From Sporosarcina sp. FSL K6-2383 (GTDB lineage Bacteria; Bacillota; Bacilli; Bacillales_A; Planococcaceae), in contig NZ_CP152017.1 in the NCBI RefSeq assembly GCF_038618305.1, positions 3,353,501 through 3,417,500 of the forward strand: 64,000 nt of DNA. Direction: 5' to 3'. Under the pieces are notes generated by a model, which had not been told where the DNA came from, did not search any database, and was given only the letters and a program-made list of their open reading frames with translations. Shown here piece after piece: positions 1 through 9,850 of the stretch. Position 1 is the stretch's first letter; each line of letters begins with the position of its first letter. The position numbers and the translations under genes were made by a program.

Positions 1-14
1 GAAGTGGGGGTTTT

Positions 15-60
15 CTGTAGCTGACGCTTCGCTTTCAGTACAAAAGCATTTGCTGAAATC
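15..60 (-). repeat. Fragment of the intergenic structured repeat family
   Basis: Read on the minus strand, this segment matches 55233-55276 almost base for base (TTCAGCAAATG, then TGTACTGAAAGC, then AAGCGTCAGCTACAG). It appears to be a partial copy of the family described at 21148-21290. The rest of 63-191 shows no ORF with a ribosome-binding site and no other signal I recognise. Confidence 0.5.
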
Positions 61-191
61 AGATAAATACCCGAGAATTGATAATAAGCGCTTCCAATGG
101 ATAAATTCACTTTTTCCTAACCGATATAATTGTCTCCACAACACACCAATTACTAAAAACCACACTAAACTTTCTTCATATGTAAAAATAA

Positions 192-225
192 TCTAAGAAA
201 AGCCGATCCATTCAATGGATCGGCT
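192..225 (-). terminator. Rho-independent terminator of clpP
   Basis: The 12-bp inverted repeat AGCCGATCCATT / AATGGATCGGCT (201-212, 214-225) is followed on the minus strand by TTTTC. It lies directly after the clpP stop codon. Confidence 0.85.
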
Positions 226-234
226 TCAACGTGA

Positions 235-834
235 TTATTTTTTTTCTTTCATATCGCTATTTGAAATAATGTGGTCAATCAAACCGTATTCCTTTGCACG
301 TTCTGCTGTCATAAAGTTATCGCGATCAGTGTCTCTTGCAAGAACTTCAATCGATTGTCCTGTACGCTCTGCAAGAATGCTGTTTAGCTTCTCACGAAGG
401 AACAGAATACGCTTCGCTGCAATTTCAATTTCTGTCGCCTGGCCTTGTGCACCGCCAAGTGGCTGGTGAATCATCACTTCCGCATTTGGAAGAGAATATC
501 GCTTACCTTTCGTACCAGCTGCAAGAAGGAAAGAACCCATTGAAGCAGCCATCCCGATACAAATTGTTTGTACATCAGGTTTGATGAACTGCATTGTATC
601 GTAAATTGCCATCCCAGCTGTAATACTTCCGCCTGGGCTATTGATGTAAATCGAGATATCTTTTTCTGGATCTTCTGCTTCAAGGAATAAAAGCTGTGCG
701 ACGATAGAGTTTGACACGTTGTCGTCAATTGCACTACCAAGCATAATAATTCTGTCTTTCAATAAACGGGAATAAATATCGTAAGCCCGCTCTCCACGAC
801 TCGTCTGTTCAATTACTGTAGGTATTAGATTCAT
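235..834 (-). CDS. clpP: ATP-dependent Clp protease proteolytic subunit ClpP
   Basis: Cytoplasmic serine peptidase whose two heptameric rings form the chamber of Clp proteases; ClpX, ClpC or ClpE feed it unfolded substrates. The 199-residue length is typical. The triad is intact: Ser98 in GMAASMG, His123 in MIHQPLGG and Asp172. The ATG is preceded by a strong GAAGGAGGA site (841-849). The gene stands alone between its own terminator and a CtsR-controlled promoter at 907-936, so it is probably heat- and stress-inducible as in B. subtilis. Product call is certain; regulation is inferred from the operator. Confidence 0.98.
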   Translation of the reverse strand: MNLIPTVIEQTSRGERAYDIYSRLLKDRIIMLGSAIDDNVSNSIVAQLLFLEAEDPEKDISIYINSPGGSITAGMAIYDTMQFIKPDVQTICIGMAASMGSFLLAAGTKGKRYSLPNAEVMIHQPLGGAQGQATEIEIAAKRILFLREKLNSILAERTGQSIEVLARDTDRDNFMTAERAKEYGLIDHIISNSDMKEKK

Positions 835-906
835 TCCATTTCCTCCTTCAAGGTGGATAGTGTTGTCAGTCTGTTGAAACGCACTTCCGCTTCAACTGTA
901 ATTTTA

Positions 907-936
907 TCATACATAGTATGGTCAACAAAGGTCAAA
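907..936 (-). promoter_or_regulatory. clpP promoter with CtsR operator
   Basis: The plus strand reads GGTCAAC-AAA-GGTCAAA (920-936), a near-perfect CtsR heptad direct repeat (consensus RGTCAAA-NAN-RGTCAAA). On the minus strand the outer heptad supplies the -35 box TTGACC, followed after 18 nt by the -10 box TATGAT (907-912). Repressor binding would cover the -35 element. The site lies about 85 bp before the clpP start. Confidence 0.85.
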
Positions 937-958
937 TATAACGCTCCCAAAATAACTA

Positions 959-987
959 TTGCATTCGTCTAACCGCATTAGTATAAT
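959..987 (+). promoter_or_regulatory. SigA-type promoter of tRNA-Arg
   Basis: TTGCAT (959-964), 17 nt, then a perfect TATAAT (982-987), ending about 38 bp before the tRNA gene. It is divergent from the clpP promoter. Confidence 0.8.
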
Positions 988-1024
988 GGAGTTTGTCTGC
1001 TACAAGGCAGTTTATGAATAATGG

Positions 1025-1096
1025 GTCCTCGTGGTGCAATGGATAGCACGTAAGCCTCCGAAGCTTAAAATGTGGGTTCGACTCCCGCCGAGGGCA
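1025..1096 (+). tRNA. tRNA-Arg (anticodon CCG)
   Basis: Cloverleaf with acceptor GTCCTCG / CGAGGGC, anticodon loop CTCCGAA (CCG, reads CGG) and T-loop GTTCGACTC. The discriminator is A and CCA is not encoded. It is a single-gene unit with its own promoter and terminator, placed between clpP and crh as in B. subtilis. Confidence 0.93.
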
Positions 1097-1101
1097 TTCC
1101 C

Positions 1102-1135
1102 ACCCGTCATTGTGTATGCAATGACGGGTATTTTA
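1102..1135 (+). terminator. Terminator after tRNA-Arg
   Basis: Perfect 11-bp stem ACCCGTCATTG / CAATGACGGGT (1102-1112, 1119-1129), then ATTTTATT. Confidence 0.85.
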
Positions 1136-1184
1136 TTGCCCCAAAAAGCTTAGCCCTCAACTTCTCTCATTATTCATAATAAAA

Positions 1185-1223
1185 AACCGTCTCCAACTAT
1201 CAAATTACGATACGAAAACGGCT
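1185..1223 (-). terminator. Weak terminator candidate after crh
   Basis: On the minus strand AGCCGT pairs with ACGGTT across a long loop (about 27 nt) and is followed by TTTTATT. This may be the 3' end of the crh-containing transcript; the long loop makes it uncertain. Confidence 0.4.
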
Positions 1224-1234
1224 AGGTTTGTTAT

Positions 1235-1492
1235 TTATTTTTCATTTTCAACAAGGACGGAAAGTGTACTTAACGCCTGTTCTTCGTCAATGCCTTCAGC
1301 AATGAGTGTAACCGATGTGCCTCGTGCGATTGCGAGACTCATTATCCCCATAATACTTTTCGCATTTACTTGCCGGTTTTCTTTCTTCAAAAACACATCT
1401 GATGTAAAACGATTTGCCTCCTGGACAAAAAGTGCTGCTTGCCTTGCTTGTAAACCTGATTTCAATTTCACTTCCACTGTTTGTTCTGCCAT
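1235..1492 (-). CDS. crh: HPr-like catabolite repression protein Crh
   Basis: An 85-residue HPr paralog. The phosphotransfer histidine of HPr (position 15) is replaced by Gln (SGLQARQAA), so it cannot carry PTS phosphate. The regulatory Ser46 is kept in AKSIMG, the site phosphorylated by HPr kinase. Crh-Ser46-P acts as a corepressor with CcpA. The matching kinase gene hprK lies 9 kb away in this window. crh is the last gene of a minus-strand run starting at yvcI, 25 bp after whiA. Distinguished from ptsH by the Gln15 substitution. Confidence 0.96.
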   Translation of the reverse strand: MAEQTVEVKLKSGLQARQAALFVQEANRFTSDVFLKKENRQVNAKSIMGIMSLAIARGTSVTLIAEGIDEEQALSTLSVLVENEK

Positions 1493-1517
1493 GAATTCCC
1501 CAACTCCTGTCTATTTG

Positions 1518-2462
1518 TCAGCTTCCAATGCCCCCATTACGGAGATTTTCTGCAATTTCCTCTATTTTTCTTAAACGATGATTCACGCCTGACTTACTAA
1601 CCGTTCCACCTGAAACCAATTCGCCAAGCTCTTTCAATGTAATATCCTGATTGTCCACACGTAGTCTTGCAATTTCTTGTAATCTATCAGGCAATTGCCC
1701 TAAACCAATTGTACTCTCGATAAATTTTATGTTTTCAACTTGGCGCTGAGCAGCCCCAATTGTCTTATTCAAATTCGCAGTTTCACAATTGACAAGCCTG
1801 TTTACGCTATTTCGCATATCGCGAATGATTCGCACATCCTCAAATTTCATCAAGGAGACATGCGCTCCAACAATGCTTAGAAAGTCTGATATTTTCTCAG
1901 CTTCCTTCAAATAGGCAATATACCCTTTTTTGCGTTCAATCGACTTGCCATTAAGCTGATACTTATTCATCAATTCAACAAGTGCTTCACTATGCTCCTT
2001 GTAAATCGAAAAAATTTCAAGATGATAAGAGGATGTCTCAGGATTGTTAACCGAACCACCCGCTAGAAAGGCACCTCTTAAATATGCCCGCTGACAGCAT
2101 TTCTTTTTTACGATTGCCGGTGATATTTCATTTTTAAATTGAAAAGTGCCGGTCAAAATAAGTAAATCTTCTAGAAGCGGCTTTGCACCGTCTCTTATTC
2201 GGCAAATATACACATTATTTTTTTTCAAACGCATTTTTTTCCGCACAAGCAGTTCTACCTTATAGGGATACAAGCGTTTTAAATTTGAATACAAACGCCT
2301 CGCAATCGCGGCATTTTCAGTTTGCACATCAAGGCTTAGTTGTTTGTTTGAAAAGGACAGTGCACCATTCATTCTAATGAAAGCTGCTACCTCCGCCTTT
2401 ACACAACAATCATCCGCCTCAATTTGAGTCATTTCTTTCTTTGTCTCTGAAGCAAAAGACAT
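1518..2462 (-). CDS. whiA: WhiA, DNA-binding regulator / cell-division-associated protein
   Basis: A 314-residue protein with the WhiA layout: an N-terminal half related to LAGLIDADG homing endonucleases (the degenerate motif is visible in [13 protein letters not shown], about residues 130-142) and a C-terminal helix-turn-helix (residues about 260-305). In B. subtilis (YvcL) it influences cell division and chromosome segregation; in actinomycetes it is a sporulation regulator. It sits in the conserved rapZ-yvcK-whiA-crh order. The ATG follows an AAAGGGGA site. Confidence 0.95.
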   Translation of the reverse strand: MSFASETKKEMTQIEADDCCVKAEVAAFIRMNGALSFSNKQLSLDVQTENAAIARRLYSNLKRLYPYKVELLVRKKMRLKKNNVYICRIRDGAKPLLEDLLILTGTFQFKNEISPAIVKKKCCQRAYLRGAFLAGGSVNNPETSSYHLEIFSIYKEHSEALVELMNKYQLNGKSIERKKGYIAYLKEAEKISDFLSIVGAHVSLMKFEDVRIIRDMRNSVNRLVNCETANLNKTIGAAQRQVENIKFIESTIGLGQLPDRLQEIARLRVDNQDITLKELGELVSGGTVSKSGVNHRLRKIEEIAENLRNGGIGS

Positions 2463-2498
2463 GATTTTTCAAGTCCCCTTTCCCGGCGACGATCACGT

Positions 2499-3476
2499 CT
2501 AATCCGTTTTTATAGCACTATCTATATAATCCATGAGCAAATTAGCAACTTTATCAGAGTCATGCATCACATTTTTACCATTCACCAACGCTATATTCTT
2601 CACAATGACATCAGGGACAAGTCGTTGAATGTTCTCCAAATCGTTAATAACAGACCACGGTGGTTCCGTTTGCTCCTTCTTACCTAACAACACCGCAATG
2701 TCGGCGCCATTCAATAATACCGCATCTAGGAATGCTTCGCCTGCGTGATCATATAACGCTTGGACATGCTCTGAGGCAGTATAGCGATACGTTTCGCCTG
2801 CTTGCGTCGTCAAATTACCAATATATATTTTTTTCGCCTTACATGCTAGAACGGCTTCACGTATCGCTGGAACGAGTATTGTCGGTAAAATGCTTGTATA
2901 CAAACTACCTGGACCAAAAACAAGTAAGTCCGCACCCATTATCGTATCAACAGTTTCTGGGAGTGGCTCTGCTTCTTGGGGAGACATATACACCTTACGG
3001 ATTTTCCGACCATATACCGGAATTTTAGACTCTCCTGTTACGATTGTGCCATCTTCCAGTTCCGCATGCAATGTAATCCTTTGATTAGCAGCCGGTAACA
3101 CTTTTCCTTTAATATTCAACACGAAACTCATTTGCTCGATAGCACGGGCAAAATCACCTGTAATATCTGTCATCGCAGCTAGCATTAAATTGCCTAGTGA
3201 ATGCCCTTTCAAATCTTCCGAGGATGAAAAACGGTATTGAAACATCCTCTCGATAAGGGGTTCAACATCTGAAAGCGCTGCCAAGACCTGACGGATATCA
3301 CCCGGAGGGGGGATATCGTATTCGTCAAGAAGTCTACCCGAGCTTCCTCCATCATCAGCCACAGACACAACTGCCGTCAAGTCAATATGATGACTCTTTA
3401 GACCTCGTAACAGTGTAGACAATCCGGTTCCGCCACCGAAGGCAACTACTTTTTTCAATTTACCGGATCGAGACAT
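2499..3476 (-). CDS. yvcK: YvcK/CofD-like gluconeogenesis factor
   Basis: A protein of about 325 residues of the GlmR/YvcK family, beginning with the glycine-rich nucleotide-sugar-binding motif FGGGTGLSTLL. In B. subtilis it binds UDP-GlcNAc, supports growth on gluconeogenic carbon and stimulates GlmS. I place the start at the ATG at 3476 because AAAGGA lies 8 nt upstream. An upstream in-frame start at 3500 would overlap rapZ and lacks a better site. The gene is 4 bp after rapZ and is probably translationally coupled to it. Confidence 0.94.
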   Translation of the reverse strand: MSRSGKLKKVVAFGGGTGLSTLLRGLKSHHIDLTAVVSVADDGGSSGRLLDEYDIPPPGDIRQVLAALSDVEPLIERMFQYRFSSSEDLKGHSLGNLMLAAMTDITGDFARAIEQMSFVLNIKGKVLPAANQRITLHAELEDGTIVTGESKIPVYGRKIRKVYMSPQEAEPLPETVDTIMGADLLVFGPGSLYTSILPTILVPAIREAVLACKAKKIYIGNLTTQAGETYRYTASEHVQALYDHAGEAFLDAVLLNGADIAVLLGKKEQTEPPWSVINDLENIQRLVPDVIVKNIALVNGKNVMHDSDKVANLLMDYIDSAIKTD

Positions 3477-3480
3477 GATG

Positions 3481-4371
3481 TCATTCCTTTCTCTTTTCAA
3501 TATCTCGATGCGTTATGAGAGTCCGGTATTCATCCTTAAATCTCGCTCCAAAAAATTCGGCTAGCGTGACTGAACGATGCTGCCCTCCTGTACAACCAAA
3601 CGCGACGACAGCTTGCGATTTGCCTTCATTTTTATACTGCGGAATTAAAAACTTAAACAAATCGGACAATTTTTCAATGAGTATTTGTGTATCGCTCCAC
3701 TTCAATACATAGTCGTACACATCTTTATCAAGCCCCGTTTGCACCTTTAACTCCTGAATATAAAATGGATTCGGCAGGAATCGTACATCAAATACGACGT
3801 CAGCATCTATTGGCATTCCATGCTTAAAGCCAAATGAGATAAAGTTTACAGTGAAACCAGCACCTTCTTTTGTAGAGAATTCAGCCATAATTTTTTCACG
3901 TAATGCTCTTGGCTTCAAGCTCGAGGTTTGATAAATAGAGCGTGCTCTTCCTTTCAATTCAGATAGCAAAAGGCGTTCTTTGCGAATACCTGTTAGCAGT
4001 AATCCACCTTCCGCTAAAGGATGCGAGCGTCTCGTTTCTTTATAGCGCCGGACAAGCGTCTCATCATCTGCATCAAGGAATAAGATACGTGAAGATACAC
4101 CTTCCATCCGTAGCAGATCATCGAGCGCGCCGATGAGCGAATCGAAAAGGTCGCCGCCCCGCGTATCCATAACAGCTGCGATACGTCTCATTCGATTTTC
4201 CGACTTCATCATAAGGTCAAGGAACATGACTAACAATTCCGGTGGCAAATTATCTATACAATAAAACCCAAGATCCTCGAAGCTTTGCATCGCTACTGTC
4301 TTACCTGCACCTGACATGCCTGTAATAATGACAATTTCTACATCGCTATTTGGTGTTTCTATTTCCGTCAT
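3481..4371 (-). CDS. rapZ: RapZ-family nucleotide-binding protein (YvcJ)
   Basis: 296 residues with an N-terminal P-loop (GMSGAGKT) and the C-terminal RapZ domain containing [12 protein letters not shown]. subtilis YvcJ hydrolyses GTP and affects competence; E. coli RapZ is an RNA adaptor for GlmZ decay and senses GlcN6P. The start codon overlaps the yvcI stop by four bases, so the two are translationally coupled. With yvcK it forms a nucleotide-sugar/cell-wall-linked pair. Whether the protein binds RNA here cannot be told from sequence. Confidence 0.95.
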   Translation of the reverse strand: MTEIETPNSDVEIVIITGMSGAGKTVAMQSFEDLGFYCIDNLPPELLVMFLDLMMKSENRMRRIAAVMDTRGGDLFDSLIGALDDLLRMEGVSSRILFLDADDETLVRRYKETRRSHPLAEGGLLLTGIRKERLLLSELKGRARSIYQTSSLKPRALREKIMAEFSTKEGAGFTVNFISFGFKHGMPIDADVVFDVRFLPNPFYIQELKVQTGLDKDVYDYVLKWSDTQILIEKLSDLFKFLIPQYKNEGKSQAVVAFGCTGGQHRSVTLAEFFGARFKDEYRTLITHRDIEKRKE

Positions 4372-4850
4372 CGTCCATCACCTTCCTTTGATCGTTGAAT
4401 TTCTTCTTTCAATAATTTAAAGTCTTCCGTGTAAGAAAAAGTACCATATTGCGTGCCATATTGCGTGACAGCAAACAGTAAATTTGTGCGATCCCCCTCC
4501 GCCATTGGAAGGGTTTGTAAACTCGCAACAGGATGCCATTCAAGCACCCCTTCTGCCGTTGTCTCAAAGGGAACCCCAATTAGATCACGTGCCATAAATG
4601 TATAGAGCATCCACTCATCCAAAACGCGCTGCCCAGCGTCATCCATCATAACCATTGTGTAAACGCCCTTTAAATGCGGCTCAACAGCTTCAGCACCTGT
4701 TTCTTCCATGAACTCCCTCATTGCAGACTCGTATACCGACTCGCCGGGGTCCATTTTTCCTCCTGGCGCTACATACCAATCCCGACGTGGTTTTTTTAAT
4801 AATAATACTTGACCGTCTTTCACAACGACTAAGTTTGCGATTTTTTGCAT
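4368..4850 (-). CDS. yvcI: Nudix hydrolase YvcI
   Basis: 160 residues with a complete Nudix box, [10 protein letters not shown]7-REFMEETG (about residues 31-55), so the catalytic Glu residues are present. Substrate unknown; the family removes diphosphate-linked nucleotides. It is the first gene of the yvcI-rapZ-yvcK-whiA-crh run and starts at an ATG after AGGTGAGG. The trxB terminator lies just upstream, so transcription must begin in 4851-4920. Confidence 0.92.
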   Translation of the reverse strand: MQKIANLVVVKDGQVLLLKKPRRDWYVAPGGKMDPGESVYESAMREFMEETGAEAVEPHLKGVYTMVMMDDAGQRVLDEWMLYTFMARDLIGVPFETTAEGVLEWHPVASLQTLPMAEGDRTNLLFAVTQYGTQYGTFSYTEDFKLLKEEIQRSKEGDGR

Positions 4851-4922
4851 TTGTCTATCCTCACCTTTTTAAGCGCATACATTCATTATACAACGGATTC
4901 GAGATAAACAAAACGAAAAAGG

Positions 4923-4961
4923 AGGCCATCTACTAGGAAATTCTAGTAGATGGCCTTTTTT
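4923..4961 (-). terminator. Strong terminator downstream of trxB
   Basis: Perfect 14-bp stem AGGCCATCTACTAG / CTAGTAGATGGCCT with a 6-nt loop (4923-4956). T-rich sequence on both sides could let it work in both directions. On the minus strand it closes the trxB transcript before yvcI. The interval 4966-5074 holds nothing further that I recognise. Confidence 0.9.
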
Positions 4962-5074
4962 GTAAGTAGCTATATCAAAAGGGGGGTCAATTGATACTTC
5001 TAGTATACCTTTAAGATGTTGCATTCCTGTTACAACCATATTAAGGTTACGTTAAAATAAGTTACCCTAAAGTA

Positions 5075-6076
<1,002 letters not shown>

Positions 6077-6114
6077 CTAGCCTCGTTCAACTTTTCTGCT
6101 TGTTAAGTAGTCGA

Positions 6115-7638
6115 TTACGCATCAAAATGTGGCAGAAATTCGATTAATTCCTCCACATACTTCGTTAACGTTGGAACAGATATACCAAAGTCTTGCGCAA
6201 TTGCCTTTTTCGTAACACCCGAATAACGCGATGATTGGAACATATAATCGGCTGCAGCCGCAAGTGCAGCTGGATTACGGAACAGATAATAACGACTCAG
6301 TCCCGTTTCACAAAGTGTAAACCACATTTGGAAAAGATGTGTCGCTTGCTTATCCAACGGCCGATACTTGGCATAAAGCAAATCCGTCGTTTCAAGTGCC
6401 CTTAAAAACGATTTGTCAAAAGTCGTTGCTGGCATGAAATCATAATCGATTCCACTCGCCAAGAACAATTTCTCCAAATCACTTAATTTATCCACATCAA
6501 TATAAGAAGGATGTGAGATAATTTCCTGCTTATGACCTGACTTACCGAGCAAATAAAATCCAAACATCCGCTCACTTCTGTAACTATTTTGAATTTTGTC
6601 CAACAAAAACTCCCGATCCTGTTCAAGTGAATCGGCTTGAATATCTGATTGGACATCCTTCCACGGCTCATATCCAACCTTCGTCGGATCCATCTCCACT
6701 AATGTTGCATACGCTTCTCTTGCCACTTCCTCATGTCCGGAAAAGTAAGCACAATGCGATAACCAGAAATAATAGCCTGCATCTCCTTGAAAACCACGCT
6801 TTTGTAAACTTCGCAGCCAGTTATAAGCCTCTTTATGTCTACCTACAAGCGCAAATGTCGCTCCTAGCTTGTAACGATGTTCGAATTGATAAGGCTTAAT
6901 CTTCACTAACAAATCAACAAGCGACTCTAACTCTTCTTCTTTTTTTTCATAATAATAAAAGACCGCAAGATTGCAGAGAGCGTGTATATTCCCCTTGTTT
7001 TTACTTAAAATTTCATGTAACAACACACTAGCCTGCTCCGTTTTACCAACATAAAAATAAGCTAACGCCAGGTTATTGTAAGCTGCCCAAAACTCTGGGT
7101 AATCCACAATAATCGACTCAAGTAGTTCTACTGCTTCGTCAAACTTACCTGACTCCATAAGACTCCGTGCTTTTTCTTGAAGAAAATAGACTTCGCCATC
7201 AGGCATTTCATCTTCTTTATTAAAGGGTTCTTCTTGTTCTGCAAAGTCGATAATCTCCATCGATTCATCTGCAAACGGACCATCTGGATCGAGCTCTATA
7301 TACTTTTCCGCATACATTCTAGCATCACGCAACATCCCCAGATGCGCATGCACTTCCGCCAAATAGAAAATAATTTCCTCTTCAGATGGTGCTATTGTAT
7401 GTGCAGTCATCAGTAGTTCATGGGCTTCCTCAAAACGGCCTTCCTCCATGACGAGCACACCATATTGCATAAGAATATCGGAATCATTCGGACTCAATTC
7501 CGTGGCTCTTTTCAAATATCTATGCGCATCATCAAAACGGTCACGCTGCATCGCCTGAAGTGCTTTATTATAATAAAATTCACCGTCTGGAATGAACGAA
7601 ATAATTTTTTTATCCTGCATCTTACGCTGTTTGTCCAA
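6115..7638 (-). CDS. Tetratricopeptide-repeat protein (YvcD-like)
   Basis: 507 residues dominated by TPR helices: clear repeats at about 18-120 (ALQAMQRDRFDDAHRYLKRA, and a second unit beginning VMEEGRFEEAHELL) and again at about 155-320. The C-terminal 180 residues are a separate alpha-helical region ending in AIAQDFGISVPTL, which resembles a helix-turn-helix. Position next to trxB matches B. subtilis YvcD, of unknown function; a scaffolding role is all TPRs imply. The start is a TTG with GGGGGA 8-9 nt upstream; the next ATG is codon 7. Confidence 0.85.
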   Translation of the reverse strand: MDKQRKMQDKKIISFIPDGEFYYNKALQAMQRDRFDDAHRYLKRATELSPNDSDILMQYGVLVMEEGRFEEAHELLMTAHTIAPSEEEIIFYLAEVHAHLGMLRDARMYAEKYIELDPDGPFADESMEIIDFAEQEEPFNKEDEMPDGEVYFLQEKARSLMESGKFDEAVELLESIIVDYPEFWAAYNNLALAYFYVGKTEQASVLLHEILSKNKGNIHALCNLAVFYYYEKKEEELESLVDLLVKIKPYQFEHRYKLGATFALVGRHKEAYNWLRSLQKRGFQGDAGYYFWLSHCAYFSGHEEVAREAYATLVEMDPTKVGYEPWKDVQSDIQADSLEQDREFLLDKIQNSYRSERMFGFYLLGKSGHKQEIISHPSYIDVDKLSDLEKLFLASGIDYDFMPATTFDKSFLRALETTDLLYAKYRPLDKQATHLFQMWFTLCETGLSRYYLFRNPAALAAAADYMFQSSRYSGVTKKAIAQDFGISVPTLTKYVEELIEFLPHFDA

Positions 7639-7650
7639 TCATATTCCCCC

Positions 7651-7685
7651 GAAAAAATAAGAAGGAACGCGCTATACGTTCCTTC
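7651..7685 (-). terminator. Terminator of the hprK-lgt-ppaX operon
   Basis: 9-bp stem GAAGGAACG / CGTTCCTTC (7661-7669, 7677-7685), followed on the minus strand by TTATTTTTT. It ends the run from hprK through the acetyltransferase, just upstream of the TPR gene start. Confidence 0.88.
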
Positions 7686-7733
7686 CCGTATTGTTGCCTA
7701 TTATAACATAACTTACACCAACGCAATTCTTTT

Positions 7734-8249
7734 TCAATTATTTTGCTGACGCTCTCTCATCTGTTCTTGTGTAAAGATGATAGCTACCGGATTTCCACCT
7801 GCAAAGACACCTGGTGGAATATCTCGGTTAACGAGAGATGCTGCAGAAATAATTGCCCCGTCACCAATTTCCACACCCGGAAGAATCGTCGTATTCGCTC
7901 CAATCAACACATTTTTGCCAATTACAACATCGCCAATACGATATTCATCGATCAAATATTCATGGGCAAGAATGGTTGTGTTAAAACCAATAATCGAGTT
8001 ATCTCCTACTTTAATTCGCTCTGGAAACATAACATCCGGCATGACCATGAGCGCAAATGAAGTTTTTTGTCCCACTTCCATTTTTAAAAATGTGCGAAAC
8101 AGAAAATTTTTCATCGGGATAAAGGGTGTATATCTAGACAATTGAATCACTGCAAAGTTTTTTGCCACCTTGAAAAACGATACTGTTTTGTAAATATGCC
8201 ACAGTGAGTTTGCTCCGCCTTTTGCCGGGTGCCGTTCAGTACGTCTCAA
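7734..8249 (-). CDS. Left-handed beta-helix acyltransferase (YvoF-like)
   Basis: 171 residues with hexapeptide repeats forming a left-handed beta-helix (VGDNSIIGFNTTI, IGDVVIGKNVLIGANTT, IGDGAIISAAS; about residues 80-150), typical of trimeric O-acetyltransferases. B. subtilis YvoF occupies the same position after ppaX. Acceptor unknown. The start is a TTG whose bases overlap the ppaX stop (TTGA), with AAAGGTG 7 nt upstream, so it is translationally coupled. Confidence 0.85.
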   Translation of the reverse strand: MRRTERHPAKGGANSLWHIYKTVSFFKVAKNFAVIQLSRYTPFIPMKNFLFRTFLKMEVGQKTSFALMVMPDVMFPERIKVGDNSIIGFNTTILAHEYLIDEYRIGDVVIGKNVLIGANTTILPGVEIGDGAIISAASLVNRDIPPGVFAGGNPVAIIFTQEQMRERQQNN

Positions 8250-8899
8250 ACCTCTTCACCTTTTACAATGCGTAATAAATCCGTAATATGCTGTAGCATA
8301 TAATCCGGTTGAAACGTCTGTAAAAACGCTTCTCCTTTTGCAGACCACGCCACACCCGCCGTACGGACCCCCGCATTTTTTCCACCCTCAATATCATGGT
8401 AATTATCACCGACCATGAGGGCTTCGTCCGCAGTAGCTCCCAGTCGTTCAAGCGCCAGTAAAATCGGCTCTGGATCTGGCTTCGTTTTTGTTACGTCATC
8501 CATTCCAATTACAGCGTCAAAGACATTATCTACCTCGAGGAGATCGAGTCCTTTGAAGAGCATATCATTTCTCTTCGTCGAGACGACTGCCATTTTCAAA
8601 CCCGCCGCCTTTAGCAACTTCAACGTTTCAGAGACACCGTCAAACTCACTGGCAAGTTCATCGTGCATCTTTCTATTCCATGCTCTATATTCAGCAATGA
8701 GTTCCTCTGTCCTGTCAGGATCAACCGAGTGGAACGTTTCATACAGCGTCGGCCCCAAAAATGGCAAAATATCTACCCGGTCATATTTCCCTGGATAACG
8801 ATTCCCAAGAACATATTCAAACGTCTGCATGATCAATTCATTCGTATCCATTAACGTTCCATCAAAATCAAATAACAATGTCGTAATTGGTTTAGCCAT
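8246..8899 (-). CDS. ppaX: Pyrophosphatase PpaX (HAD superfamily)
   Basis: 217 residues. HAD motif I DFDGTLMDT near the N-terminus, motif II VVSTKR, and motif III/IV with K-PDP and GDNYHDIEGGKNAG. In B. subtilis PpaX hydrolyses the pyrophosphate made when HPrK/P dephosphorylates HPr-Ser-P, which explains the shared operon with hprK. I start at the ATG at 8899 (AAAGAGGTG, 10 nt spacing), matching the known N-terminus; a longer frame to 8956 only extends into yvoD. The start overlaps the yvoD stop. Confidence 0.94.
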   Translation of the reverse strand: MAKPITTLLFDFDGTLMDTNELIMQTFEYVLGNRYPGKYDRVDILPFLGPTLYETFHSVDPDRTEELIAEYRAWNRKMHDELASEFDGVSETLKLLKAAGLKMAVVSTKRNDMLFKGLDLLEVDNVFDAVIGMDDVTKTKPDPEPILLALERLGATADEALMVGDNYHDIEGGKNAGVRTAGVAWSAKGEAFLQTFQPDYMLQHITDLLRIVKGEEV

Positions 8900-9836
8900 C
8901 TGCAACTGACACCTCTTTCTCTTTCTGTAATTCGGTCCGTTTCCAAACATACGCAATGATAATGGTCAAGACGAACGCCGTCACAATGCGGATTATCAGC
9001 AACGGAAGAATAGGAATACCTAGCGGCATAAAAATCAGCGTATCTTCAACAACTGCATGACAGGCTACAAGAAAAATGAACGCCAAAGTTGCATCCTTCT
9101 TACTAACGCCATCCTCTTGTACAGCTTGAATCATGACACCAGCCCCATAGGCAAGGCCGATCACTAATCCTGCCACAAGCGTCATAGATGCATTTGGTTG
9201 TACACCAATGACTTTCGTAAATGGTGCCAGCTTCTCCGAAAACTTTTGCAAGTAATTCCGATCTTTCAAAAATTGCACGATAATCATTAATGGAATGACG
9301 ATAAGTGCCAGTTGCAGCACACCAAAAGATGCTTTTTGGACACCCAGCAAGCCGATTTCTAACCAGCCATCGGGCAGTTCTGTCACTTTAGGGGCCATCC
9401 CATAACGTGCTGTTTCGCCTCCGCCTTGCCATAATAGATTAATGATAATACCCGAGAATGCTGCCAATCCAAAACGCACAACCAGTACAATCCACAGCTT
9501 CACGCCGACTTTCAGCGCAACACCCGTTTCGATAAACAAATTATGCGAAAATGACAGCATAGCAGCGATGATGAATACTTCCTTCACCGTCAATTCCAAC
9601 GATAGAATCCCTGCAATTCCTGCATATAAGTTGAGTGCGTTACCAAGCACTAACGGAATCGCAGCTTCTCCACTTAAACCGAATAACCCCATAATCGGTG
9701 CAATTAACTGAATAACCCAAGGCAAAACAGGTGTATGCTGTAAAATAACGACGAGGATAGTAATAGGGAATATAATTTTCCCTAATGTCCACGTTGTCCG
9801 TAACCCTGCTTTCAGACCATTTTGAAGCGTCCCCAT
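8892..9836 (-). CDS. yvoD: Nucleoside-recognition domain membrane protein YvoD
   Basis: 314 residues with about eight hydrophobic segments in two related halves, each containing a 'nucleoside recognition' (gate) domain as in SpoVAF/SpmA-type and YvoD proteins. Integral to the membrane; substrate not established. It lies between lgt (15 bp away) and ppaX (overlapping), the B. subtilis order. It could transport a nucleoside or peptide, but the sequence gives no direct proof. Confidence 0.85.
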   Translation of the reverse strand: MGTLQNGLKAGLRTTWTLGKIIFPITILVVILQHTPVLPWVIQLIAPIMGLFGLSGEAAIPLVLGNALNLYAGIAGILSLELTVKEVFIIAAMLSFSHNLFIETGVALKVGVKLWIVLVVRFGLAAFSGIIINLLWQGGGETARYGMAPKVTELPDGWLEIGLLGVQKASFGVLQLALIVIPLMIIVQFLKDRNYLQKFSEKLAPFTKVIGVQPNASMTLVAGLVIGLAYGAGVMIQAVQEDGVSKKDATLAFIFLVACHAVVEDTLIFMPLGIPILPLLIIRIVTAFVLTIIIAYVWKRTELQKEKEVSVADG

Positions 9837-9850
9837 TTCGTAAACCCCTT

